DNA of 30,604 nucleotides from JBGUVL01 sp964370395 (lineage in GTDB: Bacteria; Bacillota_I; Bacilli_A; Erysipelotrichales; Erysipelotrichaceae), in the NCBI GenBank assembly GCA_964370395.1, contig CAYJIZ010000023.1:1-30604 (forward strand), in the 5' to 3' direction. Positions 6,558 through 15,537 of this stretch are shown here, in pieces (within the stretch, counting starts at the first letter, position 1; each line of letters starts with the position of its first letter). The notes below the pieces were generated by a model that saw only the letters and a list, made by a program, of their open reading frames with translations, searched no databases and had not been told where the DNA came from. The position numbers and the translations under genes were made by a program.

Positions 6558-8947
6558 TGAGAAAAAAAATTCAAACAACATCAATCATAAATAAAATCGC
6601 AAGTGCTTTAAGTGATACTAATAATATTGTGCCTCGTTCAATAAAGGAAACGTTCACTTTCAAGGGAAGAAAGTCTCCTGAAATAATAGAAAAAGTTATA
6701 AGATGTCTTACAGAAGAAGATGCACTTATTTTGGATCCATTTTTAGGTAGTGGCATGACACTTCTTGCAAGTCAAAATGCTAATAGGAAGTTTCTTGGTA
6801 TTGAACTTGATAATTATACATATTCTGTAGATAAAGTACTGTTTGAAAAAAATGATTTCAAGGTCCTTTCTAAATATTTTTCTCAAATCGAAGCAGCAGT
6901 AAAAAAAGATATTATGTATTTATATGAAACTGAATGCTGTAACAATAAGAATTATATAAAAAAAGTTCTTTTTGACCCCCAAGAAGGGAAAAATGGATAT
7001 TTTCATCCTTCCGATAATAGAGAGATCAGTTTAGGGAACAATATAAAAATGTTATATAATTGCCCTATATGTGGAAAAAACACTAAACAATTTGAAGAAA
7101 TAGATTGGAAAAAAATTGAGGAAATTAATAAAATGGAAGTGAGTCAATTTCCAACTGATAAGTATTATGTTAATAGCAGAATTAACATTACTGAATCAAC
7201 AGGTGCGCATAGGTATGATACTATTTTTACTCATCGAAACAAAGTGGCTTTATTAATGGTTCAAAATGAGATTTCAAAGCTTCCCTCATCAAAAGAAAAA
7301 GATTTTTTACAACAAGTATTAGTTGCTTCACTAAGCCTTGCTAGGATTGCAATGTATGGCAGTTCTACAGATATTTTGTATCATGTAGTAAATGAGAAAG
7401 CACAAGATATGAATGTTTGGGAATTGTTCGAATCAAAATATAGAAAATTTGTTAATTTTCAAAAAAATAACGGGAAAATTCTAACAGAAAATTTTTCAAA
7501 TGGCAGCAGATATTCTGTTGTTAATGCAGATTATTTCCAATATTTAAATGAGAATCCACAGCTTTCTTTTGACGCGATTATTACAGATTTCCCATATACG
7601 GATCAAGTTCCGTATTTGGAAAGAAATCAAATGTTTAGGGTTTGGTTAAATCATTTTGATGAAAATAAGAAGAAGTTTGAGTTAACAGATGCTATGCTTG
7701 ACAGTGAGATGGTAGTTACAAATGCTGTTGAGAGAAAAAATAAAGATTTAAACCATTACTACAATGATATTGATAAGATGTTTAAGACATTTTCAAACCA
7801 TTTGCCTGTTGGTGCACCAGTAGTAATATTCACAAAGTTGGGAAAAATGAAATATTTCAATGTATTTGCGCGAATAATTGACTATGCACGCAAAAATGGT
7901 TTTGAATATACATTTCGCATTGGTGTGGAAAAAAATGATCCAACTCTTAGAAAACAATCTGCCTATAAAAATACTTTAATAAATGAAGTTGTTATTGGCT
8001 TTGAAAAGCTTCCTGAGAATCAACGTTACTTATACATAGAAGATGAAAATTATGAAAATCAACTAGTAGATGATGTTTACAACAAATTGAAAAAAGTAAA
8101 AGATGCCCCATATACCATGACTACAGCGGTGAATATGGCGAGAAAAGACTTGTCTAAAAAAGGTATTCATTTTAATGAAACTATTCAAAACATAGTTGTT
8201 GAAGTAATAAAAAACAACTTTTATGTTGACGGTCAAGATATTCAATTAGATAAAAAACGATTATATTTAGATCAAGAGGATACGGATACACTTTTTAAAA
8301 AATTATATGAGTTGGTTCCTTTTTATGTGAACAGATTGCTCAATAAATATAATAAATTTGTACTTGAAGATTTATACGTAGAACTTATTGATGAGCTATC
8401 TGATGGTAATAATCAGACTTTATATAGCTTACTTAATGATGATGACAATATTAAGGAAATCGATAATCTTGTCGCAGACAAAACAGATAAGAGTAATGAT
8501 GGAAAATACTATATAAAAAAGGAATTACCAAAAGATTTTAATTCGGATGCAGTTGATATTGCAACGATGGATCCATACGATTTTGAAGATCTGTGTAAGT
8601 CTTTACTTGAACATGAAAACTACGCCGATGTACATCGTAAAGGGGGAAGCGGGGATTTAGGCGTAGATATAGTAGCAAAAAGGTTTGATGGGAATTCTAG
8701 TGAAACATGGTTAATTCAGTGTAAACGTTGGATAAGTAATGTTGATGCAACACCGATCCAAAGGCTAGTATCAGAAAGGGAGCGGTTAGGTGCAAACAAA
8801 ATTGCTTGCTATACTACTTCAGGATATTCCAAAGATGCAAACAAGATTGCTAAACTTCAAAATGTTGAATTACTCGATGGTAAAGAGTTGCTTTTAAAAT
8901 TAAATAACCATTTCCCAGGTAAATATTATAATTCAAATATATTATAA
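6557..8947 (+). CDS. DNA methyltransferase-like domain fused to an Mrr-type restriction nuclease
   Basis: A 796-residue fusion. Residues 30-350 form an amino-methyltransferase fold in I-before-IV order: an AdoMet-binding motif DPFLGSGMT at 60-68, a Cys pair CPIC at 169-172, and motif IV as TDFPY at 343-347. The family standard is DPPY, so the catalytic loop is altered. Residues 490-665 are helical linker. Residues 670-790 are an Mrr_cat (PD-(D/E)xK) nuclease domain: YDFEDLCKSLL, then GDLGVD with D704, then Q721-C-K723. The C-terminal half of the neighbouring double methyltransferase aligns with the first 350 residues, including YET-C...YNCPxCGK and DIFTPRN/TIFTHRN-like stretches. The likely job is cleavage of foreign DNA, guided by the methyltransferase part. 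It is coupled to the controller gene; the whole could be one type II-like or type IIG-like system. Confidence 0.85.
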   Translation: MRKKIQTTSIINKIASALSDTNNIVPRSIKETFTFKGRKSPEIIEKVIRCLTEEDALILDPFLGSGMTLLASQNANRKFLGIELDNYTYSVDKVLFEKNDFKVLSKYFSQIEAAVKKDIMYLYETECCNNKNYIKKVLFDPQEGKNGYFHPSDNREISLGNNIKMLYNCPICGKNTKQFEEIDWKKIEEINKMEVSQFPTDKYYVNSRINITESTGAHRYDTIFTHRNKVALLMVQNEISKLPSSKEKDFLQQVLVASLSLARIAMYGSSTDILYHVVNEKAQDMNVWELFESKYRKFVNFQKNNGKILTENFSNGSRYSVVNADYFQYLNENPQLSFDAIITDFPYTDQVPYLERNQMFRVWLNHFDENKKKFELTDAMLDSEMVVTNAVERKNKDLNHYYNDIDKMFKTFSNHLPVGAPVVIFTKLGKMKYFNVFARIIDYARKNGFEYTFRIGVEKNDPTLRKQSAYKNTLINEVVIGFEKLPENQRYLYIEDENYENQLVDDVYNKLKKVKDAPYTMTTAVNMARKDLSKKGIHFNETIQNIVVEVIKNNFYVDGQDIQLDKKRLYLDQEDTDTLFKKLYELVPFYVNRLLNKYNKFVLEDLYVELIDELSDGNNQTLYSLLNDDDNIKEIDNLVADKTDKSNDGKYYIKKELPKDFNSDAVDIATMDPYDFEDLCKSLLEHENYADVHRKGGSGDLGVDIVAKRFDGNSSETWLIQCKRWISNVDATPIQRLVSERERLGANKIACYTTSGYSKDANKIAKLQNVELLDGKELLLKLNNHFPGKYYNSNIL

Positions 8948-8949
8948 AG

Positions 8950-8985
8950 AATGGCACCTTCTATCTTTGAAGGTGCCATTTTGCT
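8950..8985. terminator. Shared hairpin between convergent restriction-modification genes
   Basis: Perfect 12-bp arms AATGGCACCTTC (8950-8961) and GAAGGTGCCATT (8969-8980) with a seven-base loop. The 3' arm and loop contain the last codons and stop of the minus-strand methyltransferase (TAG at 8961-8963 read on the minus strand), while the plus-strand stop is three bases away. The T runs on both sides are short, so it is a modest bidirectional terminator. Confidence 0.75.
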
Positions 8986-11846
8986 GATTCTTTTTTCCAA
9001 ATAAAATATTGTTCAAATATTTCAACTAATGATTTGTATTTTGTTGAGAGTTCATACAACCATCCGTTTTCAATGAGTAATTCCATGATTCCTAAATCGT
9101 ATAACTCTGGTGTGCTTAAGTCTCCATATTTCTCCAGGAGTTTTTTTGCTTCTAAATAAACAGAATGCTTTATTTCATCAGCTGAAATTGACGTCTTTAG
9201 TGTTGGGAGTACAGATCTAGTATTTTCAAAGAAAAGCACAGCATCTCCACTTAAAGATTTTTTTGGACTTAGTATGTTTTTTACCGTTTTTGATTTTTTG
9301 ATATGTTCTTGAGAAATAAATTTAAAGCCGTTTTTCTCTAATATATTCATCAATTTGACCCAAACATCTAGGTTACTATCATGAAAGAAAAGGCACATAA
9401 TGTGATTCTCTTTTAACTTATTTTTGCAAATGTGAAAAACTTCAAACAAAAGTTTAAAATATTCATCTTTATTACGTTTCCTTTCTGGTGCGGAGGACAC
9501 AATTATTTCATCGTTTAGATTAAAGTCAATCCCAATAAAGGGCTGGTATAATTGCATATATTCAGAGTATAAAACCTGATCCATATAAGGGGGATCTGTT
9601 ATTATCAGTGAGATGGAGTCATCTGGTATATCAATGTTTGTAATATACTGGCTTCCTTTAGTTAAAACCATTACATCATTGATAGTTAGATCAGAATATG
9701 TGGAAGCTATTTGACTACGGGAATAGTGTGTGTTGATGAATTTTTGAGCTAAAATTAGACTTTTCATTTTCCGTTGAAGTAAGTCAATAACATTTTTTTC
9801 GACACAATTCTTTTTTGGTATCCATAATGGCCACTGGGAATTAGAATGTGTATCTGTGATTTTTGCAAGATGAAGTATAGACATAAGCAAGTAATTCAAG
9901 ACATTCTTTTCTTTTACGCTGTTTATGTAACCAACAATCTCATTAAGTACTGAAAAATTCCTTGGTGTAAAAATATCGCTAATAGTATCTGAAGCACCCA
10001 CTGCAATTTTACTGTTTTGTATAAGATGTTGATTTGTGACAAACTTGTTGCATTTTAAATTGATGAATATTTCATAATCATCTTTATCTCCTTCTTTAAC
10101 TTGTTTTCCACAATTTGGGCAATTGTATGAGATAGCCTTTATTAAAAAATTATTAACAGTTCTACTAGGTTTATCAAATACGACTTTTGTTACTATTCCA
10201 GATTGCTCACATAGGGGACACTTAGTTTCATAATATGGTAGTAACTCATTTAACTTACTCTCAAATTCATTGAATAACAGCTCTAGATTGGCTTTACGAA
10301 TATCATTAATTATATTGCTTGTGATAAAGCTTGACATTTCATTTACATCACATCCTATTCCAATTCTGTTCATATTATTTTTAACAGCTTCTAAAACAGT
10401 GACCCCAGAACCCATGAACGGATCAAAAACCACATCTCCTTCGGACGAAAGATGAGTTATCAATGTATCAATAATATTATAAGACTTTTGAGACCAATAT
10501 AAATGAGTGTTATATATTGGGTTTTTAGAAGTTGGAACAATATTTTTGAGTTCCTTTTTCAAAGATACTAAATCATAACTAGATTTGTGCTTTTCTTGAC
10601 CACATAGAATTAGATATTCAAGAACCTCTTTTGGATTGCTGTTTCGATGGTTAGCATGATGATATTTTTTTTGTTCGATTTGAACTTTTTTACTACCAAA
10701 AGTTTCAGTTGCCATAGTTACTAGGTCCTCAATAGAGACGGTATATCTATCTGTATTTTGATTTACTTCATCTTTAGGATAAGCATAGCTTAACGCTAGT
10801 ACGATGTTGTTATCTTTGCAATAAGAAAACAATTCATAAAGTCGTTTTTTTGCAGCACTTTTTTTGCTAAGATCTGATTGGTTTCGACCTTCAGTATAAA
10901 GCCCTTTTGTGAATGCCCCTCTAGAATACGTAGGCTCTGGATAATCATACATAGCCGCGACATTGAGTAGGTGATAGTATCTAGAATATTGCATATCTGT
11001 GTAGGGAGGATCTGCATAGATTAATTTGATAGGATGATTTTTAAAATCATCACTTTTAAGCAATTCACTTATATCAAGATTAAAAATTTTATGTTTTACT
11101 TCTTGGGGAAGTTCACTACCTTGTTCAATAAATTCATCTAATTTTTTCTTAAAATAAGTAATAATATTTTTTTTCCTTTGTTTAAGGTGCCTAGTGCTGT
11201 TTTTCTTAATATCTAGTGGTTGAGCCATATGGCCATCTTTTGAAAAAACGACTTCTTTCATGGCGTAAAATAAACAGCTAAATAATACATTTTTGACCTT
11301 TGTATAATCGATACAATGAATGGTTTTTATAATTGCATCAATTTGAATAGTTTGTTCAATACCAAAATAGGTTCCAGCATAATATCGTAAAAATAAATTG
11401 TATCCATTGCTTCTTTTTAAATTTTTTTGAGAAACTAAAGGATCTTTATTATTCCATATTGTAGGGAATGATCGATATAAAGAAATCAGTTCAGTTGTAT
11501 TATCTAATGATATAAATTTTCTTTCTAAAGCAATAATGTCTTCTTGTTTTGTAAGAAGATGGTTGAAATTACTTATATACTTTTTAAAAAAATTATCTTG
11601 AACATCAATTAAAAACTTTTTTTCAGGGATGTTTAGTAATGCATCAGAAATAATAGCGGAATAAATTTCAGCATCGTTTGCTATGATTTGATAATCATCC
11701 TTAAAAAAAGATCCAACACTCGCTGAACCTGAAAAAATGTCACAAATCATGTCTCCAGGAGAAATATACTTGCGAATACTCTCGCTAATGAATGGCATCA
11801 ATGAAGATTTATTTCCTTGATAATTAAGTATTGATATAGGTCGCAT
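8961..11846 (-). CDS. Double DNA methyltransferase (D12-class plus Zn-ribbon class)
   Basis: A 961-residue fusion of two amino-methyltransferases. The first half is D12/Dam-like: NYQGNKSSL at 8-16, AdoMet motif DIFSGSASVG from D36, catalytic DPPY at 279-282. The second half starts with a substrate-entry WSQKSY segment, then DPFMGSGVT at 475-483, a zinc ribbon (CPLC 543-546, CPNC 576-579) and DPPY at 751-754. That half resembles COG1743-type adenine methylases with a Zn ribbon and is homologous to the methyltransferase part of the Mrr fusion converging on it. Both active sites look intact, so it could modify two sites or both strands of an asymmetric site, protecting the host. AAGGAGGAACC precedes the ATG at 11846. 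D12-Zn-ribbon fusions of this size are uncommon in my knowledge. Confidence 0.85.
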   Translation of the reverse strand: MRPISILNYQGNKSSLMPFISESIRKYISPGDMICDIFSGSASVGSFFKDDYQIIANDAEIYSAIISDALLNIPEKKFLIDVQDNFFKKYISNFNHLLTKQEDIIALERKFISLDNTTELISLYRSFPTIWNNKDPLVSQKNLKRSNGYNLFLRYYAGTYFGIEQTIQIDAIIKTIHCIDYTKVKNVLFSCLFYAMKEVVFSKDGHMAQPLDIKKNSTRHLKQRKKNIITYFKKKLDEFIEQGSELPQEVKHKIFNLDISELLKSDDFKNHPIKLIYADPPYTDMQYSRYYHLLNVAAMYDYPEPTYSRGAFTKGLYTEGRNQSDLSKKSAAKKRLYELFSYCKDNNIVLALSYAYPKDEVNQNTDRYTVSIEDLVTMATETFGSKKVQIEQKKYHHANHRNSNPKEVLEYLILCGQEKHKSSYDLVSLKKELKNIVPTSKNPIYNTHLYWSQKSYNIIDTLITHLSSEGDVVFDPFMGSGVTVLEAVKNNMNRIGIGCDVNEMSSFITSNIINDIRKANLELLFNEFESKLNELLPYYETKCPLCEQSGIVTKVVFDKPSRTVNNFLIKAISYNCPNCGKQVKEGDKDDYEIFINLKCNKFVTNQHLIQNSKIAVGASDTISDIFTPRNFSVLNEIVGYINSVKEKNVLNYLLMSILHLAKITDTHSNSQWPLWIPKKNCVEKNVIDLLQRKMKSLILAQKFINTHYSRSQIASTYSDLTINDVMVLTKGSQYITNIDIPDDSISLIITDPPYMDQVLYSEYMQLYQPFIGIDFNLNDEIIVSSAPERKRNKDEYFKLLFEVFHICKNKLKENHIMCLFFHDSNLDVWVKLMNILEKNGFKFISQEHIKKSKTVKNILSPKKSLSGDAVLFFENTRSVLPTLKTSISADEIKHSVYLEAKKLLEKYGDLSTPELYDLGIMELLIENGWLYELSTKYKSLVEIFEQYFIWKKESAKWHLQR

Positions 11847-11867
11847 AAGGTTCCTCCTTATCGACTG

Positions 11868-11896
11868 ATTATAGCAGTTTTCATACTTATTTTCAA
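11868..11896 (-). promoter_or_regulatory. Promoter of the double methyltransferase
   Basis: On the minus strand TTGAAA (11891-11896), exactly 17 bases, then TATAAT (11868-11873). The predicted start lies only about 15 bases before the ribosome site, so the leader is very short. This strong promoter is separate from that of the controller-nuclease pair, which would let methylation be expressed constitutively. Confidence 0.75.
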
Positions 11897-12004
11897 GTTC
11901 AAATAAATATTTCTGTTGTTTTTATCCTCATCGGGATTTGATTGTTATATTCAAATAAGATAAATATAAAAATGAAATTTACAAATGAAAAGAGAAATAA
12001 GATT

Positions 12005-12254
12005 ATGTTGAAAAAACTAAACAAAAAACTAGATAGTATAAGTAATATATTAAATTTGACAGGAATAGTTATTGCTATAATAGCTTTAGTTATTTCTATC
12101 CAAGTATTTCATATTTCAAATGAGAAAGCAGATTTTTTTGATGTATCAAGTATAGGATGAGGATAAATATGATGACTTTTATGAAAATGTGAATGGAACG
12201 AAGAGATTGAAAAATGGTGTAGATTTTTGTTGTGAGGAAAAGTATAATGCTTAA
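12005..12254 (+). pseudogene. Small single-membrane-segment protein, probably frameshifted
   Basis: From ATG 12005 the product is MLKKLNKKLDSISNILNL followed by a hydrophobic segment GIVIAIIALVISIQVF and an acidic tail, stopping at 12158-12160. Removing one G near 12157 extends it as DEDKYDDFYENVNGTKRLKN to a TAA at 12252-12254, which reads as natural acidic sequence, so the present stop is probably due to a one-base insertion. The ribosome site is weak. It lies between the methyltransferase and the FRG-AIPR operon. Family unknown; whether the short form is made is unclear. The 130 bases after it hold only the operator-like repeat before FRG. Confidence 0.4.
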
Positions 12255-12334
12255 AAAACTTGAAGTATTCAATGTTGTATTTATTTAGATCTTTAAATAT
12301 GAAGAAATCAATGGTACTATGTAAAATGTAAACA

Positions 12335-12362
12335 TTTGATTTGGGTTAACTAAAGAATCAAA
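12335..12362. repeat. Inverted repeat before the FRG gene (candidate operator)
   Basis: TTTGATT (12335-12341) and AATCAAA (12356-12362) are perfect inverted arms separated by 14 bases, about 25 bases before the FRG start codon. No T run follows, so it is not a terminator. A repressor site or a leader hairpin are the options. Confidence 0.4.
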
Positions 12363-12387
12363 TTGTTAATTTTAAAGGGAGATTGGT

Positions 12388-13581
12388 ATGCAAAATGAAA
12401 AAGAAAAAAATTATGATGGTAAAATAAAAAGTGTTGCTGAGTATATTGGTATTGTTAAAGAGTTGTGTGAAAAAATACCAGATAAAAAAACAGTGTTTCG
12501 TGGAGAACAAAAAATTTATGGTAAATCATCTTTTCCAAATTTATTTAGAGATAATTACAAAGAAAAAAGAAGAATTAATGAACAATTTGAACTGAATATT
12601 CTGAACATAATCAGATCAGAAGGTTTCGATGATGACTCATCCTATTTACTAACAGCAATTGAAGCGCAACATGGAGGTTTTCCAAGTCGCTTGTTAGATG
12701 TAAGCTTTAATTGTTTGATTGCATTACATTTTGCAGTAACACCACATTTTAATTCTGAAATTACAGCATATGATGATGAGGACGGACAAGTTGTTCTAAT
12801 TGATGTGTGTAAAATGATATCACCTGCTTCAAAACAATTAGAAGAATTATATTATGATTTGATCTCTAACTCGGAAGATCATTTCATGTCTAAATACCCT
12901 ATATATGCTTATGAGCATTTAATAATTGATTATTATCGTAAGAACAGACGAATTGAAGCACAACAAGGTGGCTTTATCCTATTTCCTGGGAAGCATTTTA
13001 GAGCACTTCCAGAGTCTATTATTAGTCGAATAATTGTTGGTCACGATAGTAAGGCAAGTATCAGAAGAGAATTGAATGATCTTTTCGGAATCAATAATAC
13101 CTTTGTCTATCCAGAGATCAGTAATTATCCAGCAAGAGCACTTGAAAATAGTAAATATTATAGTGATGGATCATTCTACAAAGAAAAAGACATATTAGAA
13201 AATATCGAATTGAATATTTTTGATAATTTGGATTATTTCTATAATGAAGTCTGTAATCAATTGTATGCGATCGCAAATGATTCCAAAGATATTTGTTATG
13301 AACTTTATGAAGAAACAATAAGAGAAATGCTAGATTTTATTGATAGAGTTTATGAAGATATGAAACATACACTTAATTTGATAAATATAGAAAAAAAAGA
13401 TTCAACTAATTTAAGTTTGGTTCATGAATCATTTGTACGAATAATTAAAAAAATAAATCAAAACTTAAATGAAATTAGTAATGAGTCTGTAAGAGTGAGC
13501 AAGAGATCAACTGATGAGATGAGAAAGGTGATATCGAAGTTTATCGTATATAATAACTTTGAAGAAGAAGGGGAAAAATAA
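12388..13581 (+). CDS. FRG-domain protein (probable defence gene)
   Basis: A 397-residue protein with an FRG domain over about residues 12-240. The name-giving motif is at 37-39 (VFRGE), followed by the hallmark AQHGGFPSRLLDVSFNCLIA at 93-112 and the QQGGFILF block at 192-199. FRG domains are found in bacterial and phage proteins, often in defence loci; their biochemical activity is not settled. Residues 280-397 are helical with coiled-coil character (KKINQNLNEISNESVRVSKR). No signal peptide or membrane segment. AAAGGGAG precedes the ATG. Its stop abuts the start of the AIPR gene with no gap, so the two are made together and probably act together. Confidence 0.85.
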   Translation: MQNEKEKNYDGKIKSVAEYIGIVKELCEKIPDKKTVFRGEQKIYGKSSFPNLFRDNYKEKRRINEQFELNILNIIRSEGFDDDSSYLLTAIEAQHGGFPSRLLDVSFNCLIALHFAVTPHFNSEITAYDDEDGQVVLIDVCKMISPASKQLEELYYDLISNSEDHFMSKYPIYAYEHLIIDYYRKNRRIEAQQGGFILFPGKHFRALPESIISRIIVGHDSKASIRRELNDLFGINNTFVYPEISNYPARALENSKYYSDGSFYKEKDILENIELNIFDNLDYFYNEVCNQLYAIANDSKDICYELYEETIREMLDFIDRVYEDMKHTLNLINIEKKDSTNLSLVHESFVRIIKKINQNLNEISNESVRVSKRSTDEMRKVISKFIVYNNFEEEGEK

Positions 13582-15363
13582 ATGAAAGAAAAGAACCAAT
13601 TAGAAGAAGTAATTAAGTTTTGGATAAATGAATTTGGATTAATGGAAGTTGATGTTGATGAAATCACGTCTGTTTTGAGAGCAAAATGCGGTCATGATTG
13701 GTTAAAAAAAGATATTATTTTAAGTGGAATGGATCTTTCAGTTGTAGAAGATTCCGAAAACGAGGAAGATAAAAAATTATTTCCTATATTTATAGTCAAA
13801 AATGAAATTGAAAACACACGAGATAAATTAATGAGTTTTTTTAAAAATGCCCTTGATGCTGTAGAAAATGATAAAAAAGAAAAAGAAAAAGAAGCGAATG
13901 AAGAAAAAAGATATAATTATGATTTTAGGTTTATATTAATTTCGAAGACTCCAGAGATATCTGTAAAGATCGAAAACATGTTACAGAGTAAAGGTTGCTT
14001 AAATGGAATAAATGAAATAAAAGGTAGAATAAAAAAAATCAATAGTGCTAAACGTACTTTGAAACTAAACATGATTTTTACAAATTATCCCAATGCAATA
14101 TCTAATAAAGAAAAACATAGTCTACAAATAAACCAAATGAACTCACAAAAATTTTGCTCAGAAAATGTAGATGAAATTCAGTTGACGGGTAGAGTGTGTA
14201 CAGTTAGATTGTTTGATGTAGTTGCGCTTTATAATAAGTTAGGTGAAAATCTTTTTATAAAAAATGTTAGATTAGGTATTCAAGATGTTTTAGATGTTGA
14301 CTCTTCTATTAGAAAAACCTTAAATGATAATCCTGGAGATTTTTGGTTTTTAAATAACGGAATTACACTCTACGCTCCAAAAGGTTGTTTAGAGTATTTG
14401 ACCTATTCTAGCGTTGAAATAATAGATAAATTTGATAAGATATCAATCGTAAATGGTGCACAAACGATTTCATCTTCTGCTAAGTTTTTTTATGATGATA
14501 CAATTGATGATGCAATAAAAAAGAGTGCAATAGAAAAAGCTTATGTTATATTTAAAATAATTGAGCTAGATGAAAAAGAATACGAGAGTACAAAAGTTAG
14601 AGATCGAGTTAATAATGTAACTATTTCATTGAATAGACAAAAACCAATTATTAAAAGCGATATTGTATACACTTGTGAACTAATAAATGCGATAAATGAA
14701 TGCTATAAAAATACTAGTGATGAGCGTGCTTTTAAGATTGTGCGAAGAGGGGAAAATTCTTCAATTCCAAACAAACATTACCGATTAGACGATTTGACCA
14801 GAGTGTTGTACGCTGTGAAAGCAGAACATCCCGGAGAGGCTCGTTCAAAAGGGATTAACACTTTGTTAAAATTGAAGGGAAAAGAAGCTACATTTGCAAA
14901 TGAAAAGGTATTTATAAACCTTCAAAATAAGGAAGAGGATGACATTAACGAAATTCTTTTAGAAGAATATAGATATGTCAATTTGTCCATGGAAATCCAT
15001 CGCCTAGTTAGTTCAGAGTTTAACAAGATCCTGAAAAGTAGTGCTGATCTATCAGAAAAAGAGTCAGCAATTTTGAAATATGCTAAATATCATGTTACAT
15101 ATTTTTTGAAAGAAGTTTATTGTGAACTTCAAAAAGACGGTATAACAACAAAAGAGTTTATTGATTGTTTAAAGGGTTTGGATTTTATCAATATTTTGAA
15201 ATCTGTATCTGATAATTGGCATAAAGTTAAAAACAATGAAGCTAAAGAAATTTGGGATAGTAACGAGTTTAAAAAAGATAATGTTGGAGATGAAAAAATC
15301 TATGAGCCAATTATTAATAGCTTAACGGAATTGTTTAGAAGTAAAATAACTAACACAAATTAA
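13582..15363 (+). CDS. AIPR-family (abortive infection phage resistance) protein
   Basis: A 593-residue AIPR protein. The family motifs are all present: FWFLNNGIT at 254-262, IVNGAQTISS at 289-298, and VTISLNRQKPI at 346-356. The N-terminal 170 residues include a charged, lysine-rich helix (DKKEKEKEANEEKR, about 97-110), and the C-terminal part is helical. AIPR proteins were named for a lactococcal abortive-infection gene and often sit beside restriction genes, but their mechanism is unknown. Start ATG directly follows the FRG stop codon, and the ribosome site GAAGAAGGGG lies in the end of the FRG gene. A clear terminator follows at 15416, closing a two-gene operon. Confidence 0.9.
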   Translation: MKEKNQLEEVIKFWINEFGLMEVDVDEITSVLRAKCGHDWLKKDIILSGMDLSVVEDSENEEDKKLFPIFIVKNEIENTRDKLMSFFKNALDAVENDKKEKEKEANEEKRYNYDFRFILISKTPEISVKIENMLQSKGCLNGINEIKGRIKKINSAKRTLKLNMIFTNYPNAISNKEKHSLQINQMNSQKFCSENVDEIQLTGRVCTVRLFDVVALYNKLGENLFIKNVRLGIQDVLDVDSSIRKTLNDNPGDFWFLNNGITLYAPKGCLEYLTYSSVEIIDKFDKISIVNGAQTISSSAKFFYDDTIDDAIKKSAIEKAYVIFKIIELDEKEYESTKVRDRVNNVTISLNRQKPIIKSDIVYTCELINAINECYKNTSDERAFKIVRRGENSSIPNKHYRLDDLTRVLYAVKAEHPGEARSKGINTLLKLKGKEATFANEKVFINLQNKEEDDINEILLEEYRYVNLSMEIHRLVSSEFNKILKSSADLSEKESAILKYAKYHVTYFLKEVYCELQKDGITTKEFIDCLKGLDFINILKSVSDNWHKVKNNEAKEIWDSNEFKKDNVGDEKIYEPIINSLTELFRSKITNTN

Positions 15364-15415
15364 TAAAATTAGTTTAATTTTTGTGATTAGTAAAAGAACC
15401 TCCATAAATTAGTTG

Positions 15416-15446
15416 AAAGTCAGGATGAAAAGCCTGACTTTTTTTG
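15416..15446 (+). terminator. Terminator of the FRG-AIPR operon
   Basis: Arms AAAGTCAGG and CCTGACTTT with an eight-base loop and a run of T. It stands about 50 bases after the AIPR stop. Confidence 0.9.
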
Positions 15447-15451
15447 ATACC

Positions 15452-15473
15452 AATTCTCTACTAGTGGAGAATT
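15452..15473. repeat. Near-perfect palindrome after the defence island
   Basis: AATTCTC (15452-15458) and GAGAATT (15467-15473) face each other, and the eight bases between also pair apart from one T-G. A 22-bp near-palindrome without a T run suggests a protein-binding site or a small hairpin; role unknown. Confidence 0.35.
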
Positions 15474-15537
15474 CATGTAAGTTTGATTTGTCTTTCATTT
15501 TTAATCGTGTTAAGTTCATCCTATACCGTTTTCTACA

